Positions 43,801 to 58,800 of a stretch of 64,000 nucleotides of DNA are shown piece by piece (position 1 is the first letter of the stretch; the number at the start of each line of letters is the position of its first letter). Source of the stretch: Puffinus mauretanicus (Eukaryota > Chordata > Aves > Procellariiformes > Procellariidae). The position numbers and the translations under genes were made by a program. The stretch spans positions 1,302,001 to 1,366,000 of the forward strand of contig JAJKFH010001865.1 of assembly GCA_023333565.1 (NCBI GenBank), read 5' to 3'. The notes below the pieces were generated by a model, which was not told the DNA's origin, did not search any database, and saw nothing but the letters and a program-made list of their open reading frames with translations.

Positions 43801-46800
43801 CCTCCAAAGTGCACCCTGTATATGATGTACTTTTCTCTCTCTAATCTTACACATAATTAGTTTCTGACCAAAAGGTGAAGATCAAGATTCATCAATAACA
43901 CCAGCCAGCCCTTCACATCAGAAATTCCAAGTGGGAAACAAAAGCCAATCCAGACATGTCACACGTAGAGAATTTCCTTCACAAGTGAACTTAGAAAAGT
44001 AATTCTCAGAAAGAATTAGTTACAATATAAAAAAACAAAAGTAGTGCTAGCTGTTGTTGTTCTTGTCCTTTTCCTTGCGTCTTAATATTAACATTAAGAT
44101 ACATACCCGTTTCACATCACTGCCTCCACCAAGACAACCCAGAGCTTCAGATCTCTGACCAAAGAACTCCCCCAAAGACAAACGTAAATAACTGGCATCT
44201 TTATCAAGATCAGATGTTCTCAGCAGAATGCAGCTATTTGCAGATTTCCATGAAGTATCTGCTAATTCAGATGCATTTAGAATGTCTACTTTTTCCGCCT
44301 GCAGACAAGACATTTCAGAAGTTGTAACTTGTAAATAAATTAGAGAACTATTCTGTTTACATTGAGATAATTAGTTACCTGCACAAGTTTGTGTGCTTTC
44401 TCAAATTCTTCCTGATCTTGTGCAATCATAGCTGCTGCTTCAGCTTAAAACCAAAGAGAACATTTATTAAAATAAGGCATAAGTTATTAAGTCCTGTCAT
44501 TACTATTTTGCATCATTAAACTAAATTTTGAGGGACAGATATTGCAATATTTAATTCTACATCTGAGACAGTTTGGAGTTATGACAGTTTCGACCCACTA
44601 GGAGTTATTCCATCCCGTTATGGTGAGAAAAGTTCATATGAAATTCATTTTAAAAGAGTACTCCCTGGATCTTTAGGATCCAAAGTAAAATCAGCATTTA
44701 GCTAACTAACTTAGTGGTGAATAAAGAAAGTCTCTTACAGCCTTAACCCCAAACCAAACTATATTTTCATAGGTTATGCTACCCATACTAGCTAGAATTG
44801 AGCATCATGTGGCTACTTCCAAACAAACTTTTACTACATTTGGTTTTGAAAATTTCATCAAGGTGGTACTTGTGAATTGGAGCAAAAGAAACAGACTGGT
44901 TTGTACCAGCTCATGAAATACCTGTGCAAATTAATTGGCCAAATAAAATCAATACTTCTTTTAAATTCAAATGCTTGTACCATTTTCACAATTACCATTT
45001 ACAGAGCAATGAACACTTTAAGTCTCTTCACCAAAATGATGTGAAAAACTGCTGATCAAGAGATACTGTGATACCACCTTAGTTCAATGTTAATGTATCA
45101 TTAAGCTCATCAAAACTTATAAAATATGTGGCCTTGTACACACAACATCCCTAGTCATAGAGGACACAGGGCAAATGGAGGAATAAGTCAAGAATGGACA
45201 CAAGCCTGTGAAGTGAATACAGCTGTTGTTCATAAAATTACTCATGGGAAGTCACAATACATACTCTGAGGAAAGAAACAAAGTTGGAATACATCTTTAT
45301 TGAGCAATCCAACTGCAATTCCTAAACACAACCTAGCACTATCAATGACACATTGTTATATCCGGCTGAACTCTAAGTCAATATCAGTTCTTCCTTAATC
45401 CTCTGTATAAGCCATACAGCTCTCTGAAGACTTCCTGAAGCACCAAACTCTGTCAAGTGAGCAATCCTGCACTATTTTATACAAGAATACACTGTGTGGA
45501 CAGTTTGCTGACAGAGATAGACATGTCATAAATGAGACTCAGAAGCATCAGATGTAACATTTCCTTTCTGTCCCTACAAATAAAATCTCTCAGCTGTCAA
45601 GCATCACACTTGAGCACTGCAAACAGACAGGCAAACTAGCAGTCAGAAGAATGCTAACCACATTGAATCTGTAAGCACATGTCTTCTATCATGTGAATAG
45701 GTAAGCCAATCAGCTCAAAAGCAGAATTCCTTTAAAAACCTATCAGGTAGGAAAAGACTAAACAGCCTTGAAAAAATTTACAACAGTCAAATAGTCTAAC
45801 CACTCGACAACCTGAGTCTGAGATGCAGGCAAGTGTCTGAAATATCCTGGCATTTGAAAAATAATGGAGGAGCGCTGCTTCACTGACATACTAGATAGGG
45901 AAGTTTCTACCAAATTGGATCATATTTGCTTGTTCCAGCAGAAAACCACTACAGTGTTGAAAAACACTATTTCAACCAACCAACCCTGTTTGATCACTCA
46001 TTCAAAATAAACAATTCTAGACAGCAACATATACAGCATTCTCTTTGAAAGAAAGAAAAACCTTGAGTGGACCATGAACATCTTTAGAATATATTTGCCC
46101 ATCCATATGTCTAGTTTAGAAACTAGAGGAGACTAGGAGAAATACTGTTGCACACATTGCTTGAATCTGTCTAGTAAAACAGATTACCAGATGACATTTT
46201 GGTGTTAAGGAATTGATTTGTTTACAGTACTACGTGCATATTATCCAAGCCTGTATGACAAACATACAGACTCTCATGAAGATCAGCCTGAGACAGCTTA
46301 AGGAAAATAAACAACTTTAAGTAAACAGAGGTTCAAGAAGCCTGGAATTTGTTAGAAGATGAGAGTCCAGTAAAGCCCCTCAATAAGCTCCAACATTTTT
46401 CAGTACCAGTACCATCTTTCAGCATCAAGACATTCCCAAGGGGTTCACAAAAAAATCACCAGCTAGTGAATTCAGCAGCTCTTTTCACATTCTAGTTGAT
46501 TTTGTAGTCATTTCTTGTTTACAGTTATTTCCTGTCTTATAACCATCATGCAATACAGAATGACTACTGTTTCATCTTCTTGAAAGAAAGGATAGCAATA
46601 ATTAAAGTCCAAAGGAAAAATTGTGGAAATGACAGCTACAGGAGTTACTTTTGCTCATATAATAGGTACCAGTGACAGATGTTAGAAGCTTTTTGAACCA
46701 AAACAAAAGACTCTTCATGCGAAGAGTAGGAAACATGGAAAGAAGGTGTCAACTGTAACTAACGATAATATCATTACAGGCTACTATCAACATCAGCTTT

Positions 46801-49800
46801 CAAATAATTTGTAGTATCTAAAGCCTGGCGGCTTTGCAACACCAAATACTGATTTGTTCAAGTGAAAAAAAAAAAAAAAACCGAAAAGGAAAAAGATTAC
46901 TTAACATTATTACAGATAACACAGCGAACTAAAAAGGAACAAGATTACGTACATCCAGTAATGAACTCCTCATTTATTTTATCATCTTCAGACAGATTTA
47001 AATCTTGTTCTTCATCAAATGAAGTATAATACGCAAGATCAGTCACCCATTTGCCCTCTTCATTTTGATAGACAATGCTGTGTGGTAAATCACCTGAAAG
47101 ATATATCAAATGCTACACTGTTGATTAAAATAAAAAGGAATATGGCAAAGTCTCTTAAGTTTAAATTAAGGAGTTCAAAAAAAGAGTAGCTCAAGTTGCT
47201 GCAACTGCAAGCTTAAACAAGTTTCATAATCAAATAAACAACAGTTAAGAGCAATATACAACGGTCAGTAATTTTTAAAACAAAAACAAGTCAAAATTTA
47301 TTCATGCTACATTGGTTTTTATTACCAACTTGCACAACTAAAGAAAAATGCATAGCTTATAATTTTTATTTCTTCTTCCATGCAATGGAGTCTGGTCACA
47401 ACTGTATAGATGGGTTATATCTAAAGGAACCTACCTTTGTCTGTTGTAGCTAAACTTATGTTCTCACAGCTGTCTGCAGTAGGAGACAGGTAAGTATCAG
47501 CAAGACCTACTTCACATGCAGTTGCATCTGTCTGAGGTGCATTTGCACCAAGAAGAACTTGAGGAGTGGTGTAGTGCCCCAAAATTCCTCTTGCTGTATG
47601 TAGTACTTCTGCATCAGAAGAAGCAGCCTGACACTCAGAGGACTGTATTTCTTGCTTTGGAAGGACATCCGAGACATCAGCTTTATGGCTCTTCATGCAC
47701 TGAAGATACAGTGAATCTAACCGCAACTCAGCAGCAGTGCAGGAATCTAGCACATCTCCAGTAGTCATGGAATTCTTAGAAAACAATAATCATTTTAAAA
47801 GTGTCAGAAGAGCAGTTGTTAACTGTTTGTGCTAATAGTTCTAGGTACAAAATAGTCTAAGTTAACTATGTATGAAAAATATATCTGAAAACAAAGTGGT
47901 GTTATTAATTTTTTGTAAAGAAAGTTTGGGTTGTTAGTTCAATCTCTGAGTTAGTTTCAAATGCACTGCCATCTTCTACTACAGTCTTACTCTATATGAT
48001 AAACAGACATTTAAATGACAATTTCATACCCGTTGCCGTACTGCTCTGGGCAGCATTTCTCTTTGCACAGGACATTCAGTTATCCCTTGATTTTGTGAAT
48101 CTTCATCACTAGCATTTCCAGAGTCTACTCCTGTCACAGCCTGGTAAGCATCAGGAACCTGAAAGTTCTCCTTTTAAAAAAAATTAAGATTTAAGTTACA
48201 CTAGAACAGATATACCAAAGAAAAAAAAATTAACACTACAGTTGTATTTACAATATTAAAAATTCTCTAGTAAAGAGATTATCATACTTTGTTCGCTCAT
48301 GTGCCGCTGCCAGAGGCATCTCTAGCTGCTAGCACCACCACCAAGGACAATAGTTCCTGGCTATGCCAATCCATGCCTCCAAGGGCATAAACAGCAAGAA
48401 GATGGAGGATCTCTTCTTATTCCTACTACATCTTTTCATTCCCTTTAACAAGGGCACCATGCTATTCCTCTTCCCCTTCTGGTTGACCCACTGCTGGATG
48501 AGGACTCCAAATCCAACTCAGAACCTGTTGTACCTACCCCACTGCCTACCTACAATGGCAGTGAAGCAGGAACATCTTACACAAGTAGAGAAGACCTGAG
48601 GTCAGACAGCAGAACTGTGTTATTCTCACTCTTCAGATAACCACCTATTCCTTTCTTCACGTACAGCTGTCGATCAGCAACTGGCAGCCTATGCAAACTG
48701 CTTTTACAGGGTTAACATATCACTTCCCACAGCTTAGAAACTCTGATGTCAGTTGGGAAATTTCTGAAATTTCAGAAGTTAGTTTATTTAACTGTTTAAA
48801 TCAATCACACTTTCCCATTCCGGTCAAGCATGCAACTGCCAGGATCGCATCAGTCGTTGCAAAGCCAAGAAAACGGAAAAGCACTTAATCCCTGGCACTC
48901 TATTTGTAAGGGAACTAACTGCTGCTCAAACCTAAACCACAAGTCAGCCAGTTGCTGCTCTACACTTACCTTTCTTACACTGACCACTTATTTAAGAGAT
49001 TTATTTACTCGCCTGGAAAAACAAGTCTCTGCGATACTATACACTTAATAAAACCTTGGAGATTGCTATCCAAGATAATAAACCAGTGATCAAAAAGATT
49101 TTATAAACTAGTTGTACGATAGAAAATAAGGGCCAGCATGTTACCTTAATAGTTACAGAAACAAAAAATACAACAGAATCTTTTGTCAGTAGTGAATTAA
49201 ATTTCTTTTCAACAAGTTTTATCAATGTCTTAAAAGAAATTTCTATTCTGTCCTTTGAATTCTGTTGCAGTTAAAACTGTAACTCTAATTAAGAATACCA
49301 ACAAGTTAAACTACTAGAAGTAGTTTGTCACAGAACCACCAGATTAAAATTAAGCAATTCCTACACAGACAACAGGACCATCTCCTGGATATTACAAGCA
49401 AGTTACAACGGAGATCAAAAGATGGCCTTAGTTTCAGTTCAGCTGACCAGCTTGCTGGGGCTGGAGCGGACAGGGTAAAGCAAGCATTTTGTGGGTATTA
49501 GCTTTCTTACAGAGATTTATCTTTCATCAAAAATTCTTTGCATTCAGAGGCTGGTAATCAAAATTAAAATCATGCCATCACAAGACAATAGTATCAGTAG
49601 AGGCTTCTGCTTAGTTACCAATGATACAATTTCTCTTGGCGGACTTGAGAGGATCCCAAATGCTTACCTACAAACATCTTACCATCTCTGACAATAAAAA
49701 CCACCACTAGGAAGCTGAGAGGGGAAGCAAGGTGTATAAGAAACATTCATACCTTAAAGCGTTCAAGAAAATGCCTCAGAGGTACAGTAAGTTCAGACCA

Positions 49801-52800
49801 GCACAAACAATCCAAAACTCTAAAAGTAATTTTTATTTTTGTAATAAGAACTAAGAAATGCAGTATTAAGTAGTCCAGCAGAAAAAGTCCATCTTCAGGA
49901 AATACTACTGATGCTATATTAGTTATTATAGGATTTCTCTGAGGACAAGTCTCCATCATCCCAGAGAAGGGACAGAAATCCAGTTTTAGGAGTTTGGTTT
50001 GTTTCCCCCCCCCCCGCCCCTTTGCAAGATCAAGTTACAGAATTAACAATGTTCTCTACCAGAGCTGCTTATCAGGAGAAAGGAGAAGGTTATGCACAGG
50101 ACAAAGAGGAGTGTGAGGAGCAGGGTTAGAGAGAGATGGGAAACCTGAATGGAGGCTTGAATAAAGGAGACATCATAATAGGAACCCCTTCAGCTTCACT
50201 GCAAGCCTTCCTGACTGATGCCTCTTGGGACAGCCAGCTACTTACCCAACGCCACCTCATCTCATAAACAGCAAGACCTTCTCTAACAAGCAGATGAATC
50301 CGCTGCTAGCTCTGCACTACAGGGAAGAGGAAAATAAATACAAAAATAGCTACCCAGCTTCTTTCCTTTTCCTTTTTTTTTTCCCCCAAGGAAAACCTTG
50401 CAGAAGGAACAGAAAAAGTCAGAAGCTCACTCAAACGGCTTTGTTTCTAGTTTAGAGCTGTATTTGCTATCTTTAAATTTAAAAAGAATCCTTTGCTGTA
50501 CAGGCTACCTGTTGGACAATATTTGGGTTTGTCAGGAAAGAAATAAAACCTAGCTCACCCTGGCAGACAACCCTCAATGATGCTACCTTGTTTAAGGGCC
50601 ATTGGGCGTGTTGAGCTTTGAACTTTACTTTAAACCTACTTGAAATAAGCCATTTTCAGAAAGCTTCACCGCTGTGTAGCATTCCGAGACTTTCTGTATG
50701 TCGGCGTCTCCTCTTGTCATTTCTGGTTGTATCAGCTGCTCAAAATAGGCTTCTAGTTGGTTATCAAAGAACTCTTCATCATCAATATCATCATCTATTG
50801 AAACAGAAGAAAATATCCTATTCACCTTTCACGGACATTTTATATCACCTGACATACTATCAAAGCAACTCCATAATTTTTAAATACATTGAGTCTCACA
50901 ATATACTCACACAGTCAGAGCAGAATTATCCTGTTTTTCCCTTAAAATAATTGGGTCACAGAAACATGTAATTGTCTTACTCCATGACTAGTGATATACA
51001 GCAAAACAAGATGACTATAAGCTAGCATGTTAACTCCAGGCTATCAAGTGACTCATCTTCCTTCACATGATCTATACACCACCACATTCCAATTAGCAAA
51101 TCATATACGTAATCATAAATTAAAAGTAAAATATATGTAGCATTTTTCAAACTTCACAGAAAGTAACTGAAAGCATAGTCCTATATTTCAATGGCAAAAA
51201 ATGTTAAGTGCTATTACTAAGAACAGTACTATTCCTATCTGCCAAGTGAGAAGTTTTCCAAGACACAATTTTTCTTGTTTTGGGGCTGGTTTTTTAATTT
51301 GTGAGGTCTGGGGGGAGAGGAGAGTTTCCAGGGCTTTTGTTTGTTTGTTTGTTTTTAAAGACCCAAACATCAGTCAGCTTTTTAGGGCATGGTTAAATGC
51401 ACTCTTAAAACCATTGTAAAACATATTCCAAGAAGAAGTTTGACATCTTTACTTTTTATTCTTTTATTTCCAGGAAACAGTATCCTGTCTGTGTTTTTCC
51501 TTATAAAAAACAACCCAGTATACTCAAACAGGCCTTGCATTTATAAACTCACAACTATATTCTGTTTTCCACATAATTTAAGAAATGTTCATTTTCAGGT
51601 TGCTGTTGATGGTTTAAGAATTCTCCAGCGATTTTGCCTTTGTAGTATATTTCAATTCTTCTTCCCAAAAAGGAAATTTTGAAGAATCTTCTCAGTATTT
51701 CCTTCTGCCAGAGGTCTACACAATGCCAAGAATGTAGAGGAAAAAAGTACATATATACACACTCAGGTAAGTCATTATCTTTGCATTCCCAGTTTTGCCA
51801 GTGCCCTGTACAAAAAGCCTGATTTCCCGAAGCACGCTCTTTCAACAAAATGTGATTTTGTTGAACTGGAAGCTATGGATGCTCAGCAACTTTGATATTA
51901 CAGCAAAGCAATCAGGATCTGTTACATTTGAGAATTAGTAAGTGAAAAATCCACATCACGGGTCTGTTTCCACATATGATACTGGAGAAGGTGGAAGGAT
52001 TACAGCAGGCTAAGTTTCTTCAATTTTTGAAAGAGGACTAATACCTATCCTCAGAACAAACGTCCATAGAGTGCTTTAAAAATTACATAAGGATTAATTA
52101 GTTACCTGAATGGTAGCCAAATACCTACAATTCAAACTCAAATTAACAACATCACAATAATTGTTTTAATCTCGTTTACCTATGTCTTAATTTCTTCTTC
52201 ATGAAACTGAAATAATAATCCCCTACCTTCCAAATAATGAGGAAGTAGATTAATGTATTTTACCTCAGATACCAGAGACTTCCTCCTTGTTTTTAGAACC
52301 ACTCAGCTGCCAAATTTACACTGAATACAGAATTACATGATAAAAATTAGTACATTGCACACTGACCAGGAAAAATAAAAACATCAATTAGCTTCACCAG
52401 TACTGGTGACAGTACTGAATAGAGAAGTATTTCCAACTAAAGACTACCAACTCCTTAGGAGGGCAGATAAAAGTAATTCCATCCCCTTGGGTGGAAAGAA
52501 ATAGTATCTTTACTCAGCAAACTATTAACTTCATTTTTATATGCTTAACGCACAAGTGAAGTTATGCAACGAGAAAGAACAACAAGACTTCAAAAGATAG
52601 TCATGACATCTGTAGATATAATAGGGAGAAATCCAGTAACCCTACTTGAATGCAGGGCTGCTTGATCTCAAGATGGCAGTAAACCTATTTATCACTCGCA
52701 TCTGAGGACAGACCCTATCATCCTTCACGTTATGTGCAAAGTCAACTGCATTAATAAAGAAGAGCATGTTTCTCCTTCAACAGCAACCACTGGAAGGGCA

Positions 52801-55800
52801 CAGAAATTTCAAAACTCTTGTTTAGTTATACAGAACTCATGCTCTCACTTTCATCCCTATGAGTAAACTAGACTTCCAACTTGGGTATCATCCTGCATGT
52901 GTGGCATCTAAAGAGAACTGAAACTCAAGTAAAAGTTAATTCTAACTGCAAATACATGTTCTTCATCATAAAAGTTTATCTCTATTAATCTAAATTGAAA
53001 CTGTAGCTAGGGTTAGCACTTTATTAAATGAATGCCCACATTTCTACCTGTATTTTTGATTCACAGTAACTGAGGACTGTTATTTAATTTTTTAGATTAA
53101 ACTTCCAATTGTGATTTTCTCTGACAAATTCCATAGCCACCTACTCCTTTTACAATTTTAAAACAGCCAGTTTCCCAATGAGGAGTTTTCTTCAATATTC
53201 TTAATACTAGTTTTTGATCAAGCGTAATCCTATATTAAATACTTCAGTAAAACAATACCTTTCTTCTGAAGTATGCAATAACGTTGTCAGAATTCTAGAG
53301 TCAACTACCCAGAGTTATAAATACACTTACCAGTGGAATCTTCTTCTGAGCTTGCAAGAGATGAGAGTTTCTCATTTTCCAAAAAACTTGAAAGGCTATT
53401 GCTAAGATGATCACTTGAGATTTCACATTCTATCAGCTTTTCAGAAGGTTCAGATGGACCAACCTGTGAAAAGCATCCATACAGAAATGTTTCTAGAGTT
53501 ACTAGCTATCATATAAATTCAGTTAATAATAAACAATTAATGAGATTAATAATATTCCAAAACTCTGCCCCACTTTTTTTTTCCTATTTATCCCAGCAAA
53601 CATTCTATTTCCCATGGACTTTGCCTGCTAGCTTCCAGAATGGATACATGCAAGAAATACAGGGATCATAAAGGGGAAAGAGGGAAAAAGCATCTGAATT
53701 ACACCAAACTCAAAAAACCTCAAAAATAAAATACTGAACCATTGCATTAAAGAGTTTACACTTGAAAAAATTGCCCCCCCATTCATTAAGCTGCAATCCC
53801 AACTTAAAAAGTACAAAGACAACTCTGAATAGTTTCCTATGCTGCTAAAACAGTGCTCCTTCAGAAATCGTACACCCAGATCAACCCTTCGTTGATAATT
53901 TCTTCAAATGAGCATACTAAATTACTTACAAAGTAGTATTTCAGCTGAAATCTAGCTAACTAGTAAATATTGTATCTTTCATATACCTGAATGATTTTTA
54001 AAAACAGCACAATGTAATGTCTGTTTTGGATTTCATCTCACATTCTTTATGATAAAACAGATCATCTTTGACAGACAGCAAAAAAGTCAAAGTTCAGAAA
54101 GTAAAAAACTTGAAGGCGACTTGAATTATGGTTTTCAGATGACAGCCTGTGAGCATTCAACTGCAACTCACTGACCACTGCAGCTTCAAATCAAAATTTG
54201 AATTATCAAATTAAAAATCAAATTAAAGAAAACTAAATCAATTTAGTAAATACCAGATGACACATTAAGGAGCACATACTGGACCGCATCTGGCTGCAAC
54301 CTGAGGCATATTTTCTGTAAGGGCCACAAAATCTCCCATTCCTGTCTGCCTTCTATCTCTGTGCCCATAATTGTCAGCTTCTCTAACACAGTAGATAAAA
54401 ACAGCTGAAGCATAGCCCTGCCTGTCAATACCTGCAGCTATGTGCTACCTTTGGGATAGAGAGACAAAAAAAAACCACCAAACCAAAACAAACCACACAG
54501 AGGCAGCAGGAAGATTGTGTTCTTACAAATGGTGCAGTTTTTAATGTTGAGGACACTGAAGAAGTAATCTGAACTAATATTCCTCCAAGTAATTAACAAG
54601 TACAGGGGCAAGTCAAATCAGGTGTATATGTCTACTTCAATTTCCAAAAGCATTCAAAGAAGTTCCTCAAAAGGCTTTTCACTAAGCTAAACTACAATTA
54701 GGATAAAATGTAGGGTCTTTACATGGATAAAGAACTACAAGACAGCAGGGGGTAGGAGTAAACAACAATTTTCACAATTGAGAAAGATTCGGTGGAGTCA
54801 TGCTCCCATGGTACTAATTATGTTAAGCGATCTGCAAAAAGGAGGCAAAGTAAGGCATGACACATTCAGCACACTAGCACTGTTACAAACTTAAGGGATA
54901 CACAACATAAGACAATAAAACCAGTTCAATTCCCTCCTTCCTCCTCTCACAGAATTAAGTCTAGTACAAGATTAATATTAGAAAACTTTTAATTTCACTG
55001 TATGTAGAAAAGGTTTCACCTTGTTATTCTCACTTTCTGGAAGAAAACATATTCCAGTTGACAAATCTGGAACAAAAGAATATAGTGTAATCAGTACTTT
55101 ATTTTACTCTTGTTATACTACTAAGTGCTAACTATTCTGTAAGATAGCAGACTGAGCCCCTTGAAGGTCTTGGCATACACCATAAAAATAATCCTGAAAT
55201 GTACACTTTATCACAATACCAAAGTTTACATGTTCTTATAACAATGATCAAAAGTATCTGAGAGTAATTAAAAAGGCAGGGCTTCATCAGGGCTAGAACT
55301 GTAAAAAATATACAAGACAATTACTGCCTTAAGGATTTCTATAATGCAGTGCAAAAAAGTAAGGAGTCCCAGGTTGCACTAGCAGAAGTAGGAACAAGTG
55401 TTCTGTTCCACTGCTGCATTTCACCTACTGGGCCAATTCTTTTTTTGGATCACTTGTAAGCAGCTTCCATCTGTCGTTGTATTATATCCACCCATAATCC
55501 AACTGCAAGTCCCACAAGATAGAGAACATTTTACACATGCACATACAGATTTTAGCAGAACAGGTTCCTAATTCTTAAATAATAGATGGGAATAAAAGGC
55601 AATTTCCGGACTAGAACTCTAAAACTTGAATAAACAACAAGTTAAAACCAATGAACTAAATACCATCAGGCACTATCAAGTCCACACACCGGGCAGTCCC
55701 AGTTTTCCAAAGCATCGTGATTTTTGTTGCCATAGTTACTGCCACTTCCTCAAGACTACAATAATAAGTGACTGAAGTCAACACTTCACCGTTAGAAGTG

Positions 55801-58800
55801 TGTTTCATAAAGACCCATTTATATCACAAACCATAATACTTTCTAATTGAGTATGCTCTCTATTAAATTATTAATACTTACCTCATGAAAACCTATGCAA
55901 ATATTCAGATAAAGCTTAGAAAAGGGTAATGACTAGAAGTATGTATTTACCAAGTATATTTACTGAATTTTAAGGAACAAGCAGAATTTAATCACAGGAT
56001 TGGCAGTAGCAAAAAACTCAAACAAGTTTAATATCAATAGCCATGCTTTTAAAATAAGTTACAGAATATTATTTTGTTTCCACTACTTTATTCATACTTC
56101 AAAAAAGCATAGTTTTCACAGCAAGTATTCCAAACTACTTTTTCATGCATCACCTCACTAGAAAAGTAGGTTTCCAGCTTCTACAACTGCAGTTAAAGAT
56201 CACCTATTACAGGTTGGAACACAGCAAGAAAAGAGACTTTAGTGAAAATATAATCTCATAGACTTACACCTACTGAAAGTGAAGGGGTAGAACACACCTT
56301 ACATACACTTTTTCCACAAGTAAAGTTCCTGAAATTAATTCAGATTTCTACTAGTATTCTAATTATGGTATTTTATAGCAAAATTTATTTTCACCAGCTT
56401 CCTGTCTAGCTTTGTACTTTGGGGAGAAATCTAAGAACATGATGTCAACCACACGCTTTCTCTGTTTTCAGTTTGTTCAAATCAAAGAGATTCTTTTTCA
56501 GAACCCATTTACACTATGCCATAAAACAGTGAAAGGGTTAAGAGAAGACATCTATAGCATAAAAACCTAATTACACCGAGAAAAAGTATACAGTTTTTCT
56601 CAAATTTTAATACCTTCCAATCGTTCAAGTGGCAATACCTCAAGTAAGGTATCTTGACTGCGATTTGAATGCTCAATGACATTTTGATCTCGCTCTCCAT
56701 ATATTGAGTGGGATTCTTTCAAACTAACAGAAGTTGGCTGTGGTTCTTTAACTTGTGTAGCAACGTCCCTAGAAAGAGAATTATTTCAATGAAAAAATCA
56801 TTCAGTGAGATATACAGATCAACATTAGTATACAACATCTCTATATATATAGATTTGATAAATTCTCCAATTTTAATGCCTGGTTAGAATAACCTATGCA
56901 ACAGTTTTCAAGACTTCCACTGCTTAGTAATGTTCTCTAAATTATTTCACTAACACTAGTTATTTCTTAGGAAATAGCAATCACAGGAAGCTAAATTTAA
57001 TAGAAATTGATGTTCCCTTCTGTATACAAACTGCATGATACTTACTTGGAACAGATTTAAATCAGTGCAAACTATTATTCACACACATGACATGAACCAG
57101 AAACATGAGCTTAATTCTACATTATGTAATGTAACCTAGGTAAATTCAAGCCAGATTCAAATAAGTCAATTAATTAATCACGCTTAGGAAATTTTTAGTG
57201 TGATAACAAAACAAAACACCATAGTTTAAAAAAAAACAATATCACTTCTAAAGATTCATTCCTGTCCTGTACAAGATGCCCAATTAGTCAATTAAACAGC
57301 AGAATGTTGTTCATGTAGAGCTCTATAGCCTAAGTGGTAGCACTAAACAGGATGCTTCCACATAGCCTGCCACTATCCCTTTTCAGAAAACGTGGAGTAG
57401 CCGTTTTAGTAGCAAAAGCTGCCTCGGCTGCCAAACACTGTAAGCTAACAGGCTAATGCACAGCTGAGCTCTCCAGTTACTGCCATCAAAAGGCCAATAG
57501 TAGAAGCTGCTGCTGAGGTCGGCAATTCAGTTCTGAAGTATTCCATAATCAGCTTATAGTACATATAAATCTACATAGTACATACTGGTATGTGCATTTT
57601 AGGACAGAATTAGATTTTAACTATCATCTCACTTACATGTCATCACGAAAGCTGAGGACAAATCTCCCCATTGGCTCAGGATCCGACTGACTACTGTGAG
57701 AAGATCCTGATGGAGGTGAATGTTTCCCTTCTAAATAGGATGCACAGATATCAGAAAGCCTGTAAAAGTGGGGAGGAAAAACACACAACAGAATCATTCT
57801 AATATGCACCTCTCCTGTTTTCCAAAGAATTGGGGGCGGGGAGGGGGGGAAATCACATTGATGGCCACTCATCTCCTGTAAGTTCAATTATTTGAATATT
57901 TTAGCATTTTCTAGCCAATCTGTATTTACAGGTACACATATGTACCCAGAATGATTCTCTCCAGTCTTCCGTAGTTCTTTAGAGAAATACCACATTATGA
58001 TTTTTAGTGGCTAGTGCTGTCTCATTTGGAAAACAGGAGAGACAGGGTATAAAAGTCTGATCTTACTTCTCGTTAAGTCACAGGGCAGCAGTTAAGTGAG
58101 CAAAGAGTAACAATTGGAAGCCTTTGCTCTACTCCTTGCTGAGCAAATCATTATAAATTGTGTTAAATTTTAATTCGCATCCATAACACTAGTTCTGACA
58201 CTACCTTTTCTAAAATGAGCCAGATTCAGGTAAGTTAAATGAATAGTTAATAGAGTTAAGAGAACACACATGTAAAAAATATATTACTCTCTATATGACT
58301 TCAAACTTCAAGAGTTGAGTTAAAAGAAATTTTATTGTTATCTTATCAGTCTAAAAACTAAATTCCTCTTTTAGAAGGTGATTTTAATAAAAGTTAAGTA
58401 TTTAAGAGTTACGAATGTAATGCAGATTTTTCACTGCTAATACAATCAATCCTATGTTTGCTGATTAGTATGCTACTGATTTGTATATACTTTTATCATC
58501 TACCAAATAATCTATCAAAACAATTTTTCCTCTCCAAAGTTAAATGTTTCAAACCAGTCAATTGGTTTTTATATGATTAAGTGCTATTAACCGGTAGTCT
58601 CACCTATTGTCACAGCCCGTTTTACTCCTGGCAACAGTTGAAGCTGCAACAGGTAAGCCAGGGTTTGAGGAAATAGTAACATTTTCAAAAATGACACTTG
58701 CACTGCTACTCAGTGAATGGCCCAAGAAGCTTGGAAATGTCTCATCGGCAATATTTCTGAAGTCTTCCATCATCAAGCTGCTTAAAATAGCACTCTGCTT

